64,000 bases of DNA from Alphaproteobacteria bacterium. Its GTDB lineage: Bacteria; Pseudomonadota; Alphaproteobacteria; CALKHQ01. Where the stretch lies: positions 1 to 64,000 of the forward strand of contig JAWKYB010000005.1 of assembly GCA_041396705.1 (NCBI GenBank). The letters run 5' to 3'. Of this stretch, positions 41,387 to 50,005 are shown in pieces. Within the stretch, counting starts at the first letter, position 1. Each line of letters starts with the position of its first letter. The notes under the pieces were generated by a model, which saw only the letters and a list, made by a program, of their open reading frames with translations, had not been told where the DNA came from and did not search any database. The position numbers and the translations under genes were made by a program.

Positions 41387-42388
41387 ATGCGCCTCCACGT
41401 CGGACTGAACCCCTACGGGCTCACCTATCATCTCGGCCTGCAGGGCCACGGCACGCCGCGGGCCAACCCGGACGGACGCGGGCTGCGCGGCTTCATCGCC
41501 ATCGCCCGCGAACTGAAGGCCGAGGTGCTCGAGATCTTCGAGCCCTGGCTGACGGCACTCACCGACGACGAGCTGCGGGCGCTGCGCGACGAGCTCGCCG
41601 GTCTCGGCATCCGTCCGATCGTCAGCTCCGGCCTCACCATGGGGTCGGTCGAGCACGCGTTCCGCGCGGCGCGCCTGCTCGACGCCACGCTGATGCGCTT
41701 CGCGCTGAGCCGCGTCCTGTGCGGCGACCGCAACGCCCAGGGCGACAAATGGCCGGCGATCGTCGCCGACGTCCGCGCCGGTCTCGCCCGCTGGGCGCCG
41801 GTGGCGGCCGACGCCGGGATCACCCTGGCGATCGAGAATCACCAGGACTTCACCAGCGCCGAGCTGGTCGCCTTCTGTGCCGAGGCCGGCCCGAGCGTCG
41901 GACTGTGCTTCGACATGGGCAACACCTTCCCGGTCGCCGAGGCGCCCATCGACTTCACCCGCGCGGTGGCGCCGTGGGTGCGCTACTGCCACCTGAAGGA
42001 CTATCGGGTCCAGTTCACCGACCAGGGGTTCCGCCTGATCCGCTGTGCGATCGGCGACGGCGCGGTGCCGTATGGCGAGATGGTCGCCATCCTCGGCGCG
42101 CATCACGACGAGCTGCCCGCCGCGTTGGAGCCGGGCGCACTGGAGGCCCGCCACGTCCGCCTGTTCACCGCCGACTGGTGGAACGGCTATCCGGCGAAGG
42201 ATGCGCGCGCGCTCGCGGCCTGTCTCGCCGCCGCCCGGCACAACCGGCTGCCCGAGGATGCCGACTATCGCACCCCGTGGGAGCGGGGCGAGGATAGCGC
42301 CCTGGTCGACTACGAGCTCGCCATGATCCGCCGCAGTGCCGCCAACATGCGCGCGCTCGGCCTGATGCCAATGGAGAACGCCGCATGA
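41387..42388 (+). CDS. TIM-barrel sugar isomerase/epimerase-like protein
   Basis: A 333-residue protein of the xylose isomerase-like TIM-barrel superfamily. The likely metal ligands are in LAIENHQDFTS (Glu), CFDMGNTFPV (Asp), YCHLKDYRVQF (His and Asp) and LEPGALEARHVRLF (Glu). This order fits sugar-phosphate isomerases/epimerases and related hydrolases. It lies between two SDR genes, with only 4 nt overlap with the second, so the three are probably successive steps of an oxidative or epimerising pathway. Reaction not assigned. Confidence 0.78.
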   Translation: MRLHVGLNPYGLTYHLGLQGHGTPRANPDGRGLRGFIAIARELKAEVLEIFEPWLTALTDDELRALRDELAGLGIRPIVSSGLTMGSVEHAFRAARLLDATLMRFALSRVLCGDRNAQGDKWPAIVADVRAGLARWAPVAADAGITLAIENHQDFTSAELVAFCAEAGPSVGLCFDMGNTFPVAEAPIDFTRAVAPWVRYCHLKDYRVQFTDQGFRLIRCAIGDGAVPYGEMVAILGAHHDELPAALEPGALEARHVRLFTADWWNGYPAKDARALAACLAAARHNRLPEDADYRTPWERGEDSALVDYELAMIRRSAANMRALGLMPMENAA

Positions 42389-43191
42389 CAAAGCCGCTTG
42401 CCGGCAAGATCGCCTTCGTCACCGGGTCCGGCCGCGGCCTGGGCAACGTCATGGCCCGCCGGCTCGCCGAGCATGGCGCCGACGTCGCCCTGCACGACAT
42501 CGACCCGCTGGCGCCCGCCAAGTACGGCGAGGCCCGCGACCTCGACGAGGTCGCCGCGCGCTTCGCGACCCTGGGCGTGCGCTCGACCGCAGTCACCGGC
42601 AACATCGGCGACCCCGCGGCGGTGGCGCGGATGAAGGCCGAGATCGAAGCCGCGCTCGGTCAGGTCGAGATCCTGGTCAACTGCGCCGGCGGCGACATCG
42701 GCGCCAAGGGCGGCAAGCCCGACCCCAACACCGGCCTCGGGATCGCCTTCGAGGACATCAAGGTGCTGACCGAGAACAACCTGATCGGCACCATGTTGGT
42801 CTGCCAGGCCTTCATCCCGCCGATGGTCGCCGCCGGCCGCGGTTGCGTGATCAACATCGCCTCGGCCGCCGCCCACCTCGGCTGCTCGCCCGAGGTGGTG
42901 TACTCGACGCTGAAGGCCGCCGTCGTCCACTACACCCGCTGCCTGGCCAAGGAACTGTTGACCGAGGGGGTGCGGATCAACGCGGTCAGCCCGGGGCCGA
43001 CCAAGTCGGCCCGGTTCCAAGCCACCCGCACCGTCGATCCCGAGAAGATGAAGGTCGGCAAGTCCCTGGTCCGCTATGCCGAACCGGACGAGATCGCCGA
43101 TGCCGTCGCCTTCCTCGCCGGCCCCGGCGCCCGGTTCATCAACGGCCAGGTCCTGCGCGTCGACGGCGGGATCACCCTGTTTCCCGGCTAG
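42385..43191 (+). CDS. short-chain dehydrogenase/reductase
   Basis: A 268-residue classical SDR with VTGSGRGLGNVMA (coenzyme), NCAGGDIGAKGGKP, SAAAHLGCSPE with Ser, and YSTLK (Y-x-x-x-K). It ends QVLRVDGGITLFPG. It carries an insertion of about 20 residues after NCAGG compared with the shortest SDRs. Its ATG overlaps the TIM-barrel gene by 4 nt, so it is the last gene of the operon. Likely a sugar or sugar-acid dehydrogenase. Confidence 0.85.
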   Translation: MTKPLAGKIAFVTGSGRGLGNVMARRLAEHGADVALHDIDPLAPAKYGEARDLDEVAARFATLGVRSTAVTGNIGDPAAVARMKAEIEAALGQVEILVNCAGGDIGAKGGKPDPNTGLGIAFEDIKVLTENNLIGTMLVCQAFIPPMVAAGRGCVINIASAAAHLGCSPEVVYSTLKAAVVHYTRCLAKELLTEGVRINAVSPGPTKSARFQATRTVDPEKMKVGKSLVRYAEPDEIADAVAFLAGPGARFINGQVLRVDGGITLFPG

Positions 43192-43413
43192 CACGGCCGG
43201 CGGGAGCCCGGGCCACGCCGTCCGTTGCATCCGTTCCCGATGGCGAGCCCGGCATCGGCGCTTCGCATGTGGCCGCCGGCCGTGCACGCGGTGCGCAACA
43301 CCGGGGCCGCCACGACACGACCATGACCGCGATCCGCGGCGCGACAGCGACTCTCATTCGATTGCTGAGCCGCAGATGGGCCCGCTACGCCGACGACACG
43401 TGCTTGATCTGAT

Positions 43414-43489
43414 TGGTGGAGCCGAGGGGAGTCGAACCCCTGACCTCTACATTGCGAACGTAGCGCTCTCCCAACTGAGCTACGGCCCC
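43414..43489 (-). tRNA. tRNA-Ala (anticodon CGC)
   Basis: A 76-nt cloverleaf on the minus strand with encoded CCA. The acceptor arms GGGGCCG and CGGCTCC pair with the G3-U70 wobble that identifies alanine tRNA. The D arm is GCTC/GAGC, the anticodon arm CTACG/TGTAG has loop TTCGCAA with anticodon CGC, and the T arm is AGGGG-TTCGACT-CCCCT. It reads GCG codons, abundant in this GC-rich genome. Confidence 0.95.
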
Positions 43490-43527
43490 AACCGGCGGAG
43501 GCGCCCGTGGGGCACGTCCGGCGGCGG

Positions 43528-43557
43528 ATAGATGGGGCAAGCGGGGTTGGCTGTCAA
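43528..43557 (-). promoter_or_regulatory. promoter of tRNA-Ala
   Basis: Minus strand TTGACA (plus 43552-43557), a perfect -35, and ATCTAT (plus 43528-43533) 18 nt further on. The start point would be near 43521, about 30 nt before the tRNA 5' end. The -10 is poor, so the match depends on the -35. Confidence 0.45.
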
Positions 43558-43727
43558 GCGTATGTGGCCGGCAACCGCCGGCCGTGGGACCGCGACACCC
43601 GGGGCGGGCGGCGGCGCTTGCGCCGTCACCGGGGCGACGCTAGGGTTCGTGCCGCGTGCCGCCCGGCGCATTCCGGGTGCGGGGCACGCCTGCAGCAGCA
43701 CCGCGTGCCCGGAGCCGAAACCGCCCG

Positions 43728-44018
43728 ATGAAGACCATCCTCGACGTCGTCCTGTTCGCCATCAACGTGATCTGGATCATCCTGCTGGTCTGGGTGGTGC
43801 TGAGCTGGCTGGTCGCCTTCGGCGTGGTCAACATGCGCAACCAGTTCGTGGCGACGGTCTATCGCTCGCTCTATGCGCTGACCGAGCCGGTGCTGCGGCC
43901 GATCCGCAGGATCCTGCCCAATATGGGCGCCATCGACCTGTCGCCGCTGGTGCTGGTGCTGATCCTCTATTTGGTCCAGCGGCTGATCGCCAACAACTAC
44001 ATCGACTGGGTCACCTGA
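43728..44018 (+). CDS. YggT-family membrane protein
   Basis: A 96-residue protein with two hydrophobic helices (VVLFAINVIWIILLVWVVLSW and LSPLVLVLILYLVQRLI) joined by a short positively charged loop with PVLRPIRRILPNMG, the standard YggT pattern. YggT proteins sit in the inner membrane; roles in osmotic tolerance and division have been proposed. It is followed by a DUF167 gene and folD, an arrangement often seen in alphaproteobacteria. ATG at 43728 begins the conserved part. Confidence 0.88.
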   Translation: MKTILDVVLFAINVIWIILLVWVVLSWLVAFGVVNMRNQFVATVYRSLYALTEPVLRPIRRILPNMGAIDLSPLVLVLILYLVQRLIANNYIDWVT

Positions 44019-44040
44019 GTTCGCGCGGCCGGCCGATCCG

Positions 44041-44373
44041 ATGGGCCGATCCGGCCCGATTGGACCAGCCAAGGACGGCGTCACTGTCGCCGTCCGCTTG
44101 ACGCCGCGGGCGAAAACACAGGCAATCCACCGCGCGATCGTCGACGGTCCGTCCGGGCCGGCGCTGAAGGCGAGCGTCGCCGCGCCGCCGGTCGAGGGTG
44201 CGGCCAACGCCGCCCTGCTGGCGCTGCTGGCCAAGACGTGGCGGTTGCCGAAGTCGGCGCTGGAGATCGTTGGCGGCGCGCACGACCGCAACAAGCTGGT
44301 GCTGGTGCGCGGCGACCCGGCCGAGCTGATGGAACGGATCGCGCGCTGGCGCGCCGAGGGGGAGGACCGATGA
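44041..44373 (+). CDS. DUF167 (YggU-like) family protein
   Basis: A 110-residue small alpha/beta protein. LTPRAKTQAI, LKASVAAPPVEGAANAALLALLA and LEIVGGAHDRNKLVLV are the conserved blocks of DUF167. The biochemical role is unknown. It begins 22 nt after the YggT gene and ends with an ATGA-type overlap to folD, so the three are one operon. Confidence 0.88.
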   Translation: MGRSGPIGPAKDGVTVAVRLTPRAKTQAIHRAIVDGPSGPALKASVAAPPVEGAANAALLALLAKTWRLPKSALEIVGGAHDRNKLVLVRGDPAELMERIARWRAEGEDR

Positions 44374-45263
44374 CCGCAGCGATAATCGACGGCAAGGCCT
44401 TCGCGGCCGGCCTGCGCACCCGGGTCGCCGGCGCGGTCGACCGGCTGCGCGACGATCACGGACTGACCCCCGGACTGGCCGTCGTGCTGGTCGGCGACGA
44501 CCCGGCCAGCCAGGTCTATGTCGGCAGCAAGGCGAAGCAGACCGTCGAGGTCGGCATGCACTCGTTCGAGCACCGGCTGCCCGAGAGCACCGGCCAGGAC
44601 GCGCTGCTGGCGCTGGTCCGCCAGCTCAACGCCGACCCGGCGGTGCATGGCATCCTGGTCCAGCTGCCGCTGCCGAAGCAGATCGACGCCCAGGCGGTGC
44701 TCGACGCCATCGACCCGGCCAAGGACGTCGACGGCTTCCACGCCATCAACACCGGCCGGCTGTGGTCCGGCGCCGACGCGCTGGTGCCGTGCACGCCGCT
44801 GGGCTGCCTGCTGCTGCTGCGCGACCGGCTGGGCGCCATGGCCGGCAAGCGCGCGGTGATCGTCGGCCGCTCCAACATCGTCGGCAAGCCGATGGCGGCC
44901 CTGCTGCTGGGCGAAAGCTGCACCGTCACCGTCGCGCACTCGAAGACGGTCGACCTGCCCGGCGAATGCCGCAACGCCGACATCCTGGTCGCCGCCGTCG
45001 GCCGGCCGCAGATGATCCGCGGCGACTGGATCAAGCCCGGCGCCACCGTGATCGACGTCGGCATCAACCGGGTGCCGGCGCCCGACAAGGGCGAGGGCAA
45101 GACCCGACTGGTCGGCGACGTCGCCTATGACGAGGCAGCCGAGGTGGCCGGCGCGATCACGCCGGTGCCCGGCGGGGTCGGCCCGATGACCATCGCCTGC
45201 CTGCTGCGCAACACCGTCACCGCCGCCTGCCGCGCGCGGAGGATCGCGCCGCCGGCGATGTGA
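44370..45263 (+). CDS. folD: bifunctional methylenetetrahydrofolate dehydrogenase/cyclohydrolase
   Basis: A 297-residue FolD that oxidises 5,10-methylene-THF to methenyl-THF with NADP and then hydrolyses it to 10-formyl-THF. The YVGSKAKQTVEVGM segment carries the catalytic Tyr and Lys; VHGILVQLPLPKQID, AKDVDGFHAINTG, PCTPLGC and VIVGRSNIVGKPMAALL follow in the known order. The length is normal. The GGAGGA ribosome site lies just before the ATG at 44370. It supplies one-carbon units in the same folate cycle as the glycine cleavage system encoded about 5 kb downstream. Confidence 0.96.
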   Translation: MTAAIIDGKAFAAGLRTRVAGAVDRLRDDHGLTPGLAVVLVGDDPASQVYVGSKAKQTVEVGMHSFEHRLPESTGQDALLALVRQLNADPAVHGILVQLPLPKQIDAQAVLDAIDPAKDVDGFHAINTGRLWSGADALVPCTPLGCLLLLRDRLGAMAGKRAVIVGRSNIVGKPMAALLLGESCTVTVAHSKTVDLPGECRNADILVAAVGRPQMIRGDWIKPGATVIDVGINRVPAPDKGEGKTRLVGDVAYDEAAEVAGAITPVPGGVGPMTIACLLRNTVTAACRARRIAPPAM

Positions 45264-45353
45264 GCCGGAAACCCGCCCGGATTTCCGCCACCCGCCTTCG
45301 TGCCACCCGACTTGAGGATTGACGCTCTGCGCCGGGCGTGGCCTGTTGCCGCG

Positions 45354-46280
45354 ATGGCGGTGAGCGAGCCCACCATCACGGATCCAGCGGCGGTCCCGGC
45401 CCGGGGGCCTTCGGCGCCGCCGCACCCGCTGCGCGCCTTCTGGCACGACTTCAGCCGCAACAAGGGTGCGGTCGGCGCCTTGATCGTGATCGGGCTGGTC
45501 GCCTTCGCCGCGGTGTTCGCCGACCTGATCGCGCCGTTCGACTACGACACCCAGTTCCGCGATTTCGCCAAGGCGCCGCCGGTCTGGCTGGAGGGCGGCG
45601 ACAGCCGGTTCCTGCTCGGCGCCGACGCCACCGGGCGCGACATCCTCTCGCGCGTCATCCACGGCGCGCGCTATTCGCTGCTGATCGGCTTCGTCGTGGT
45701 CGGGCTGTCGGCCACGGTCGGCATCGTGCTCGGCCTGGTCGCCGGCTACTACCGCGGCATCACCGACGTCGCGATCATGCGGCTGATGGACATCATGCTG
45801 GCACTGCCGTCGCTGCTGCTGGCGATCGCCATCGTCGCCATCCTCGGTCCGGGCCTGTTCAACGCCGTCGTCGCGGTCGCCATCGTCGTGCTGCCCCACT
45901 ATGTGCGCCTGACCCGCGCCGCGGTGATCACCGAGAAGTCGAAGGATTACGTCACCGCCTCGCGCATCGCCGGCGCCGGCGACCTGCGCCAGATGCTGGT
46001 GACGCTGCTGCCCAACTGCGCGCCGCCGCTGATCGTGCAGGCGACGCTGGGCTTCTCCACCGCCATCCTCGATGCCGCGGCGCTGGGCTTCCTCGGCCTC
46101 GGCGCGCAGAAGCCGACGCCGGAATGGGGCGCGATGCTGGCCGACGCGCGCGAATTCGTACTGTCCGGCGACTGGTGGATCGTCACCTTCCCCGGCGTCG
46201 CCATCCTGATCACCGTGCTGGCCTTCAACCTGCTGGGCGACGGCCTGCGCGACGCACTCGACCCGAAGCTGAAGAAATAG
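45354..46280 (+). CDS. orphan DppC/OppC-type ABC transporter permease
   Basis: A 308-residue inner-membrane permease of the dipeptide/oligopeptide/nickel type. It has the N-terminal OppC region (HDFSRNKGAVGALIVIGLVAFAAVF), the FLLGADATGRDILSRVIHGAR motif, RLMDIMLALPSLLLAIAI, and the cytoplasmic loop YVTASRIAGAGDLRQ. The ATG at 45354 is a choice; an upstream in-frame start at 45300 is possible. No partner DppB, binding protein or ATPases occur in the window, which is unusual because these are normally encoded together. Its nearest neighbours are folD and the membrane helicase. Confidence 0.85.
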   Translation: MAVSEPTITDPAAVPARGPSAPPHPLRAFWHDFSRNKGAVGALIVIGLVAFAAVFADLIAPFDYDTQFRDFAKAPPVWLEGGDSRFLLGADATGRDILSRVIHGARYSLLIGFVVVGLSATVGIVLGLVAGYYRGITDVAIMRLMDIMLALPSLLLAIAIVAILGPGLFNAVVAVAIVVLPHYVRLTRAAVITEKSKDYVTASRIAGAGDLRQMLVTLLPNCAPPLIVQATLGFSTAILDAAALGFLGLGAQKPTPEWGAMLADAREFVLSGDWWIVTFPGVAILITVLAFNLLGDGLRDALDPKLKK

Positions 46281-46285
46281 CGTCG

Positions 46286-49177
46286 TTGACCGAGACCGCG
46301 GCCGACAGCGACGGCGCGGACATCTCCGCGAACGGGGACAAGGCGAAGCCGGCGATCCCCGAATTCGGCTTCCGCGGCATCTGGCGCGGCTACCAGCAAC
46401 GGCTGATCGACGAGCTGGCCGGCCACATGGACGACCGCCGGCTGCACGTGGTCGCCGCGCCCGGTGCCGGCAAGACCCTGATCGGGCTGGAGGTGGTGCG
46501 CCGGCTTGAGCGGCCGGCGCTGGTGCTGTCGCCGTCGCTGGCAATCCGCGACCAGTGGCTGCAGCGGCTGGCCGGCATGTTCCGGTCGGAGCGGGAAGAC
46601 TGGCTCGCCGGCGTCGGTCACGACCTCGCCGCGCCGGGCTGGCTGACCTCGTCCACCTACCAGTCCGTTCACGCCGCCCTGTCCGGCGTCGCCGTCGCGG
46701 AGACGGACGAGGCGGCAGAGGCTGACGAGACCGAGGACGAAGACGACGGCGAACTCGCGACCGCACCGGAGGAAGCCGGCGATGACGGCGCCGGCGATGG
46801 ACCGGTGGACGGCGGGCTGCTGCGGGCGCTGAGCCGGGCAGGCGTCGCCACGCTGGTGCTGGACGAGGCGCATCACCTGCGCAAGGCCTGGTGGGACAGC
46901 CTGCAGGTGCTGGTCCGCCACCTGCGCAAGACGCGCAAGGACTTCCACATCGTCAGCCTGACCGCGACGCCGCCCTACGACGTCGACGCGGCCGAGTGGG
47001 AGCGCTACGAGGCGGTCTGCGGGCCGATCGACGCCGAGATCTCGATCCCGGAGCTGGTTCGCCAGGGCGACCTGTGCCCGCACCAGGACTTCGTCTGGTT
47101 CAGCTTCCCGAAGCCGGTCGAGATCGGCGCTTTCGAGACCTTTGCCCGCGAAAGCCAGGCCCTGGTCGAACGCTGGGCGACCCGGCCGGAGCTGGCCGCC
47201 GCGGTCGCCGGCCACCCGTGGCTCTCCGCCGCGAAGGATGTCGCGGACGACGCCCTGAGCCGGCCGGAACTGCTGGGTGCACTCGCGATTGCCGCACAGG
47301 CGAACGGACAGGCGGTGCCGCCGGGCGTCGCCGACCTGCTCGGCGCCGATGCCGCCGCGGTGCCGCCGCCCGCGCCGCGCAACCTGACGGCGTTGCTGCA
47401 GGCGGTGCTCGACGGCGACCTCGGCGTGCCGCTGCCCGACGGCCTCGACAAGGCGCTGGCGGCGGATCTGCGCGCCATCGGCGGGCTGTCGCGGCGCAAG
47501 GTGCGGCTGAACAGGGACGAGCCGCTGGCGCGCGCGCTGACCCGCAGCACCGCCCGCATCGAGGCGACGGTCGAGATCGCGCACGAGGAGTATGACGCGC
47601 TGGGCCCGGCGCTGCGCATGGTCGTACTGACCGACTCGATCCGCGCCGACGCGCTGCGCCGGCCGGACGCCGAGAGCGCGGACGGAATCGGCGCCGGTCC
47701 GATCCTGCGCCGCATGATCGCGACCGAGCTGACCGACAAGGTCGAGACGGCGCTGGTCACCGGCAGCCTGGTCGTGGTCCGTGCCGCGGTCGCGGACGCC
47801 GTCCTGGCCGCGGCGGCGCGGGCCGGCATGCGCCCGGACGAGATCGCGCTGCGTCCGCTGCCCGCCCTGCCCGACTGGCTGAGCGTCGAGGTCGAGGACG
47901 GGCGCCGCGGCGCGCGGCTGGCGACGATGACCCGGCTGCTCGAGGCCGGCACGCTGCGCTGCCTGGTCGGCACCGCCGCGCTGCTCGGCGAGGGCTGGGA
48001 CGCGCCGTCGATCAACAGCCTGGTGCTGGCGACCTCGGTCCGCAGCTCCATGCTGTCGAACCAGATGCGCGGCCGTGCGATCCGCCGCCAGCCGGGCAAT
48101 CCCGACAAGACCGCCGCGATCTGGCATCTGGCGACGATCATCCCGCCCGACCTGCTCCTGGCGCGGACCGCCGACAGCGCCTGGGACCGCTTCGAGACCC
48201 CGCACGAGGAGATCGAGGCCGAGGGCGTGCTGGCCGCCGCGCCCTCCAGGCTGGGCCGCGATGCGCAGACGATCGCGCAGCGCTTCAAGGTGTTCTCCGC
48301 CGTCGGCCACGCCCCGCCGTTCGCGGTCAGCAACGGCATCGCCAGGCTCGGCATCGACGAGACCGTGTGGGATGCGGCGGCGGTGGCCAGGGTCAACCGG
48401 CTGATGCTCGCCCGCGCGGCCGACCGGCCGGCGATCGCCGCGGCCTGGCGCCAGTCGGTCGGCGGCGCGATGCGGATGCAGCGGCCGGCCGAGGCGCTGC
48501 GCACGCGGCCGCCGACCGGCCCGCGCCTGGTCTGGAACCAGGGGATCGCCGCGCTGTTCGCGCCGCTGCTGCTATGGCTGCTCTACGTGGTCCAGTTCAC
48601 GCCGGACGTCGCCGACATCGTCGGCGAGACCAACGCGGTACTGTTCGGACTGGTCTGCGTCGCCGGCGGCATCGCCTGGAACGGCCGGCGCATCGGCCGC
48701 CTGGTCACCGCCGGCTCGCCGGGCCGGCACCTGCGCCAGATCGGCGAGGCCGTGCTCGACGGCCTGGCCGCTGCCGGCGTCCTGCACACGCCGCGCGAAC
48801 GGCTCGCGGTCGTCGTCGGCGCCGACGGCCGGCGCCGGATCTGCCGGGTCGACGGCGGTACCCGCCACGACGAGGCGGCCTTCGTCGACGCCTTGGCCGA
48901 ACTGCTCGACCCGCTGCGCAATCCGCGCCGGATCCTGGTGCGGCATGCGCGGCTGTGGCCGACGCGGCGCCGCGACTTCCATGCGGTCCCGGCCGAGATC
49001 GCGGCCAGCGATGCCGCGACCGAGGCGTTCGCGAAGGGTTGGCGGCGGCGGGTCGGCGTCTGCACGGTGCTCTCCACCCGCGGTCGCGACGGCCGCCGGC
49101 GGCTGCTGGAGGCGCGGGCCAGGCAATATGCCGCGTCCTTCGTGCCAGCCGCCGACCGCCTGACGGTCTGGGAATAG
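46286..49177 (+). CDS. membrane-anchored superfamily 2 DEAH-type helicase
   Basis: A 963-residue protein with a TTG start at 46286, 5 nt after the permease stop. Motif I is APGAGKT (58-64), preceded by RGYQQRLIDEL; motif II is LDEAHH with DEAH at 193-196; motif III is SLTATPP (224 on); motif VI is NQMRGRAIRR (592-601). Between I and II lies an acidic insertion (roughly residues 133-177) with many Asp and Glu. After the second RecA-like domain are two hydrophobic segments at about 753-772 (ALFAPLLLWLLYVV) and 785-800 (LFGLVCVAGGIAW), then a soluble 160-residue C-terminal domain (FHAVPAEIAAS, WRRRVGVCTVLS). A helicase with membrane segments is odd; its role and substrate are unknown. Confidence 0.85.
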   Translation: MTETAADSDGADISANGDKAKPAIPEFGFRGIWRGYQQRLIDELAGHMDDRRLHVVAAPGAGKTLIGLEVVRRLERPALVLSPSLAIRDQWLQRLAGMFRSEREDWLAGVGHDLAAPGWLTSSTYQSVHAALSGVAVAETDEAAEADETEDEDDGELATAPEEAGDDGAGDGPVDGGLLRALSRAGVATLVLDEAHHLRKAWWDSLQVLVRHLRKTRKDFHIVSLTATPPYDVDAAEWERYEAVCGPIDAEISIPELVRQGDLCPHQDFVWFSFPKPVEIGAFETFARESQALVERWATRPELAAAVAGHPWLSAAKDVADDALSRPELLGALAIAAQANGQAVPPGVADLLGADAAAVPPPAPRNLTALLQAVLDGDLGVPLPDGLDKALAADLRAIGGLSRRKVRLNRDEPLARALTRSTARIEATVEIAHEEYDALGPALRMVVLTDSIRADALRRPDAESADGIGAGPILRRMIATELTDKVETALVTGSLVVVRAAVADAVLAAAARAGMRPDEIALRPLPALPDWLSVEVEDGRRGARLATMTRLLEAGTLRCLVGTAALLGEGWDAPSINSLVLATSVRSSMLSNQMRGRAIRRQPGNPDKTAAIWHLATIIPPDLLLARTADSAWDRFETPHEEIEAEGVLAAAPSRLGRDAQTIAQRFKVFSAVGHAPPFAVSNGIARLGIDETVWDAAAVARVNRLMLARAADRPAIAAAWRQSVGGAMRMQRPAEALRTRPPTGPRLVWNQGIAALFAPLLLWLLYVVQFTPDVADIVGETNAVLFGLVCVAGGIAWNGRRIGRLVTAGSPGRHLRQIGEAVLDGLAAAGVLHTPRERLAVVVGADGRRRICRVDGGTRHDEAAFVDALAELLDPLRNPRRILVRHARLWPTRRRDFHAVPAEIAASDAATEAFAKGWRRRVGVCTVLSTRGRDGRRRLLEARARQYAASFVPAADRLTVWE

Positions 49178-49184
49178 GCCGACA

Positions 49185-49221
49185 GGCCGCGCGGCCGGCA
49201 CGAGGCCGGGTCCGCGCGGCC
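49185..49221. terminator. inverted repeat between convergent helicase and exported-protein genes
   Basis: GGCCGCGCGG (49185-49194) and CCGCGCGGCC (49212-49221) are perfect 10-bp complements with a 17-nt loop. It lies between two convergent stops (49177 and 49243). There is no T tract, so a terminator role is probable rather than certain. Confidence 0.4.
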
Positions 49222-49242
49222 CGCCCGGGCCGGGTCGCCCCC

Positions 49243-49857
49243 TCAGCCGCAGCCGAGACCCGGCGCGAAGCTGACGTCGATCGGGTTGAACCGGATCGCG
49301 CGGATCGAGGTGTCGCCACTCGGGTTGGAGTCGGTCGAGATGTCGTCGCCGGTGGTGTCGCCCAGCAGGGTGACGGTCGCGACCGGGCCAGGATTCTGCG
49401 GTACGACAGGCAGCACCAGGCCGCCGTCCTCGATCGACTGGCCCGGCCCGGCGATCAGGCCGCAGCCGAACGGGCCGCAGCCGGGCGCGCTGTCGTGGCT
49501 GAGCAGCGAGAAGCTCTGGCTCTCGATCGCCACCACCGTCCGCCGGCAGCTGTCGTCCTCGAATCGCCAGACCAGGATCGGCGCCGGGTCGATCGCGGTG
49601 CGGCTGCCGTCGCCGCCCATCTCGGTCGCGGTGAAATGGACGTTGGCGAAGATCGCCCGCCCGCCGCGGCCGATGCTCAGCTCGACGCCGACGGTCATGC
49701 GCGGGCCGTTGCCGCCGAATTCGCGGTCGCCGGCCAGGACCTGGGTCGGCACGATCGGCGTGGTGATGTCGCGCAGCACGATCGTTTCCGCGTGCGCCGC
49801 CGCGGAGGCCGCCAGCGCCGCAGCGCCCAGGGCCAGGGAAGTCAGCAGTCTGCTCAT
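49243..49857 (-). CDS. exported protein of unknown function
   Basis: A 204-residue protein with a clear Sec signal (LLTSLALGAAALAASAAAHA, cut before ETIVL). The mature part is beta-rich, with a pair of cysteines in EDDSCRR and the short block GCGPFGCG, and it ends GLGCG, so disulfide bonds in the periplasm are likely. AAGGAG lies before the ATG. I do not recognise the family. It is convergent with the helicase gene and divergent from the glycine cleavage operon, so it stands alone. A 9-bp inverted repeat (49871-49905) sits in its leader. Confidence 0.7.
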   Translation of the reverse strand: MSRLLTSLALGAAALAASAAAHAETIVLRDITTPIVPTQVLAGDREFGGNGPRMTVGVELSIGRGGRAIFANVHFTATEMGGDGSRTAIDPAPILVWRFEDDSCRRTVVAIESQSFSLLSHDSAPGCGPFGCGLIAGPGQSIEDGGLVLPVVPQNPGPVATVTLLGDTTGDDISTDSNPSGDTSIRAIRFNPIDVSFAPGLGCG

Positions 49858-49870
49858 TGTCAGGCTCCTT

Positions 49871-49905
49871 GCGTTGCCGTCCCCACCGTTGGGTCGCGGC
49901 AACGC
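49871..49905 (-). repeat. inverted repeat in the leader of the exported-protein gene
   Basis: GCGTTGCCG (49871-49879) and CGGCAACGC (49897-49905) are perfect 9-bp complements with a 17-nt spacer, ending just upstream of the ribosome site of the gene at 49857. It may be an mRNA leader hairpin or a protein-binding site. Confidence 0.45.
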
Positions 49906-49958
49906 AGCGCCAGGTTCATACCGGCGCAGCACCGCCAGCGCGGCGCGGCACGTGCCGA

Positions 49959-49986
49959 TTGACTTTGCCATCGGCTCGGCTACGGT
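49959..49986 (+). promoter_or_regulatory. promoter of the glycine riboswitch and gcv operon
   Basis: TTGACT (49959-49964) and TACGGT (49981-49986) with a 16-nt spacer. Transcription would start near 49993, about a dozen bases before aptamer 1 of the riboswitch, as expected. Confidence 0.5.
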
Positions 49987-50005
49987 CGTCGCAGCAGCCG
50001 ATGAG

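Noticed and set aside
43192..43413. Interval between the last SDR and the tRNA searched for an integrated element or attachment site
   Set aside because: No integrase, direct repeat or duplicated tRNA 3' end was seen.
43626..46766. Minus-strand open frame of over 1000 codons
   Set aside because: It covers YggT, DUF167, FolD and the permease in reverse; its sequence is Arg/Gln/His-rich low complexity typical of antisense in GC-rich DNA.
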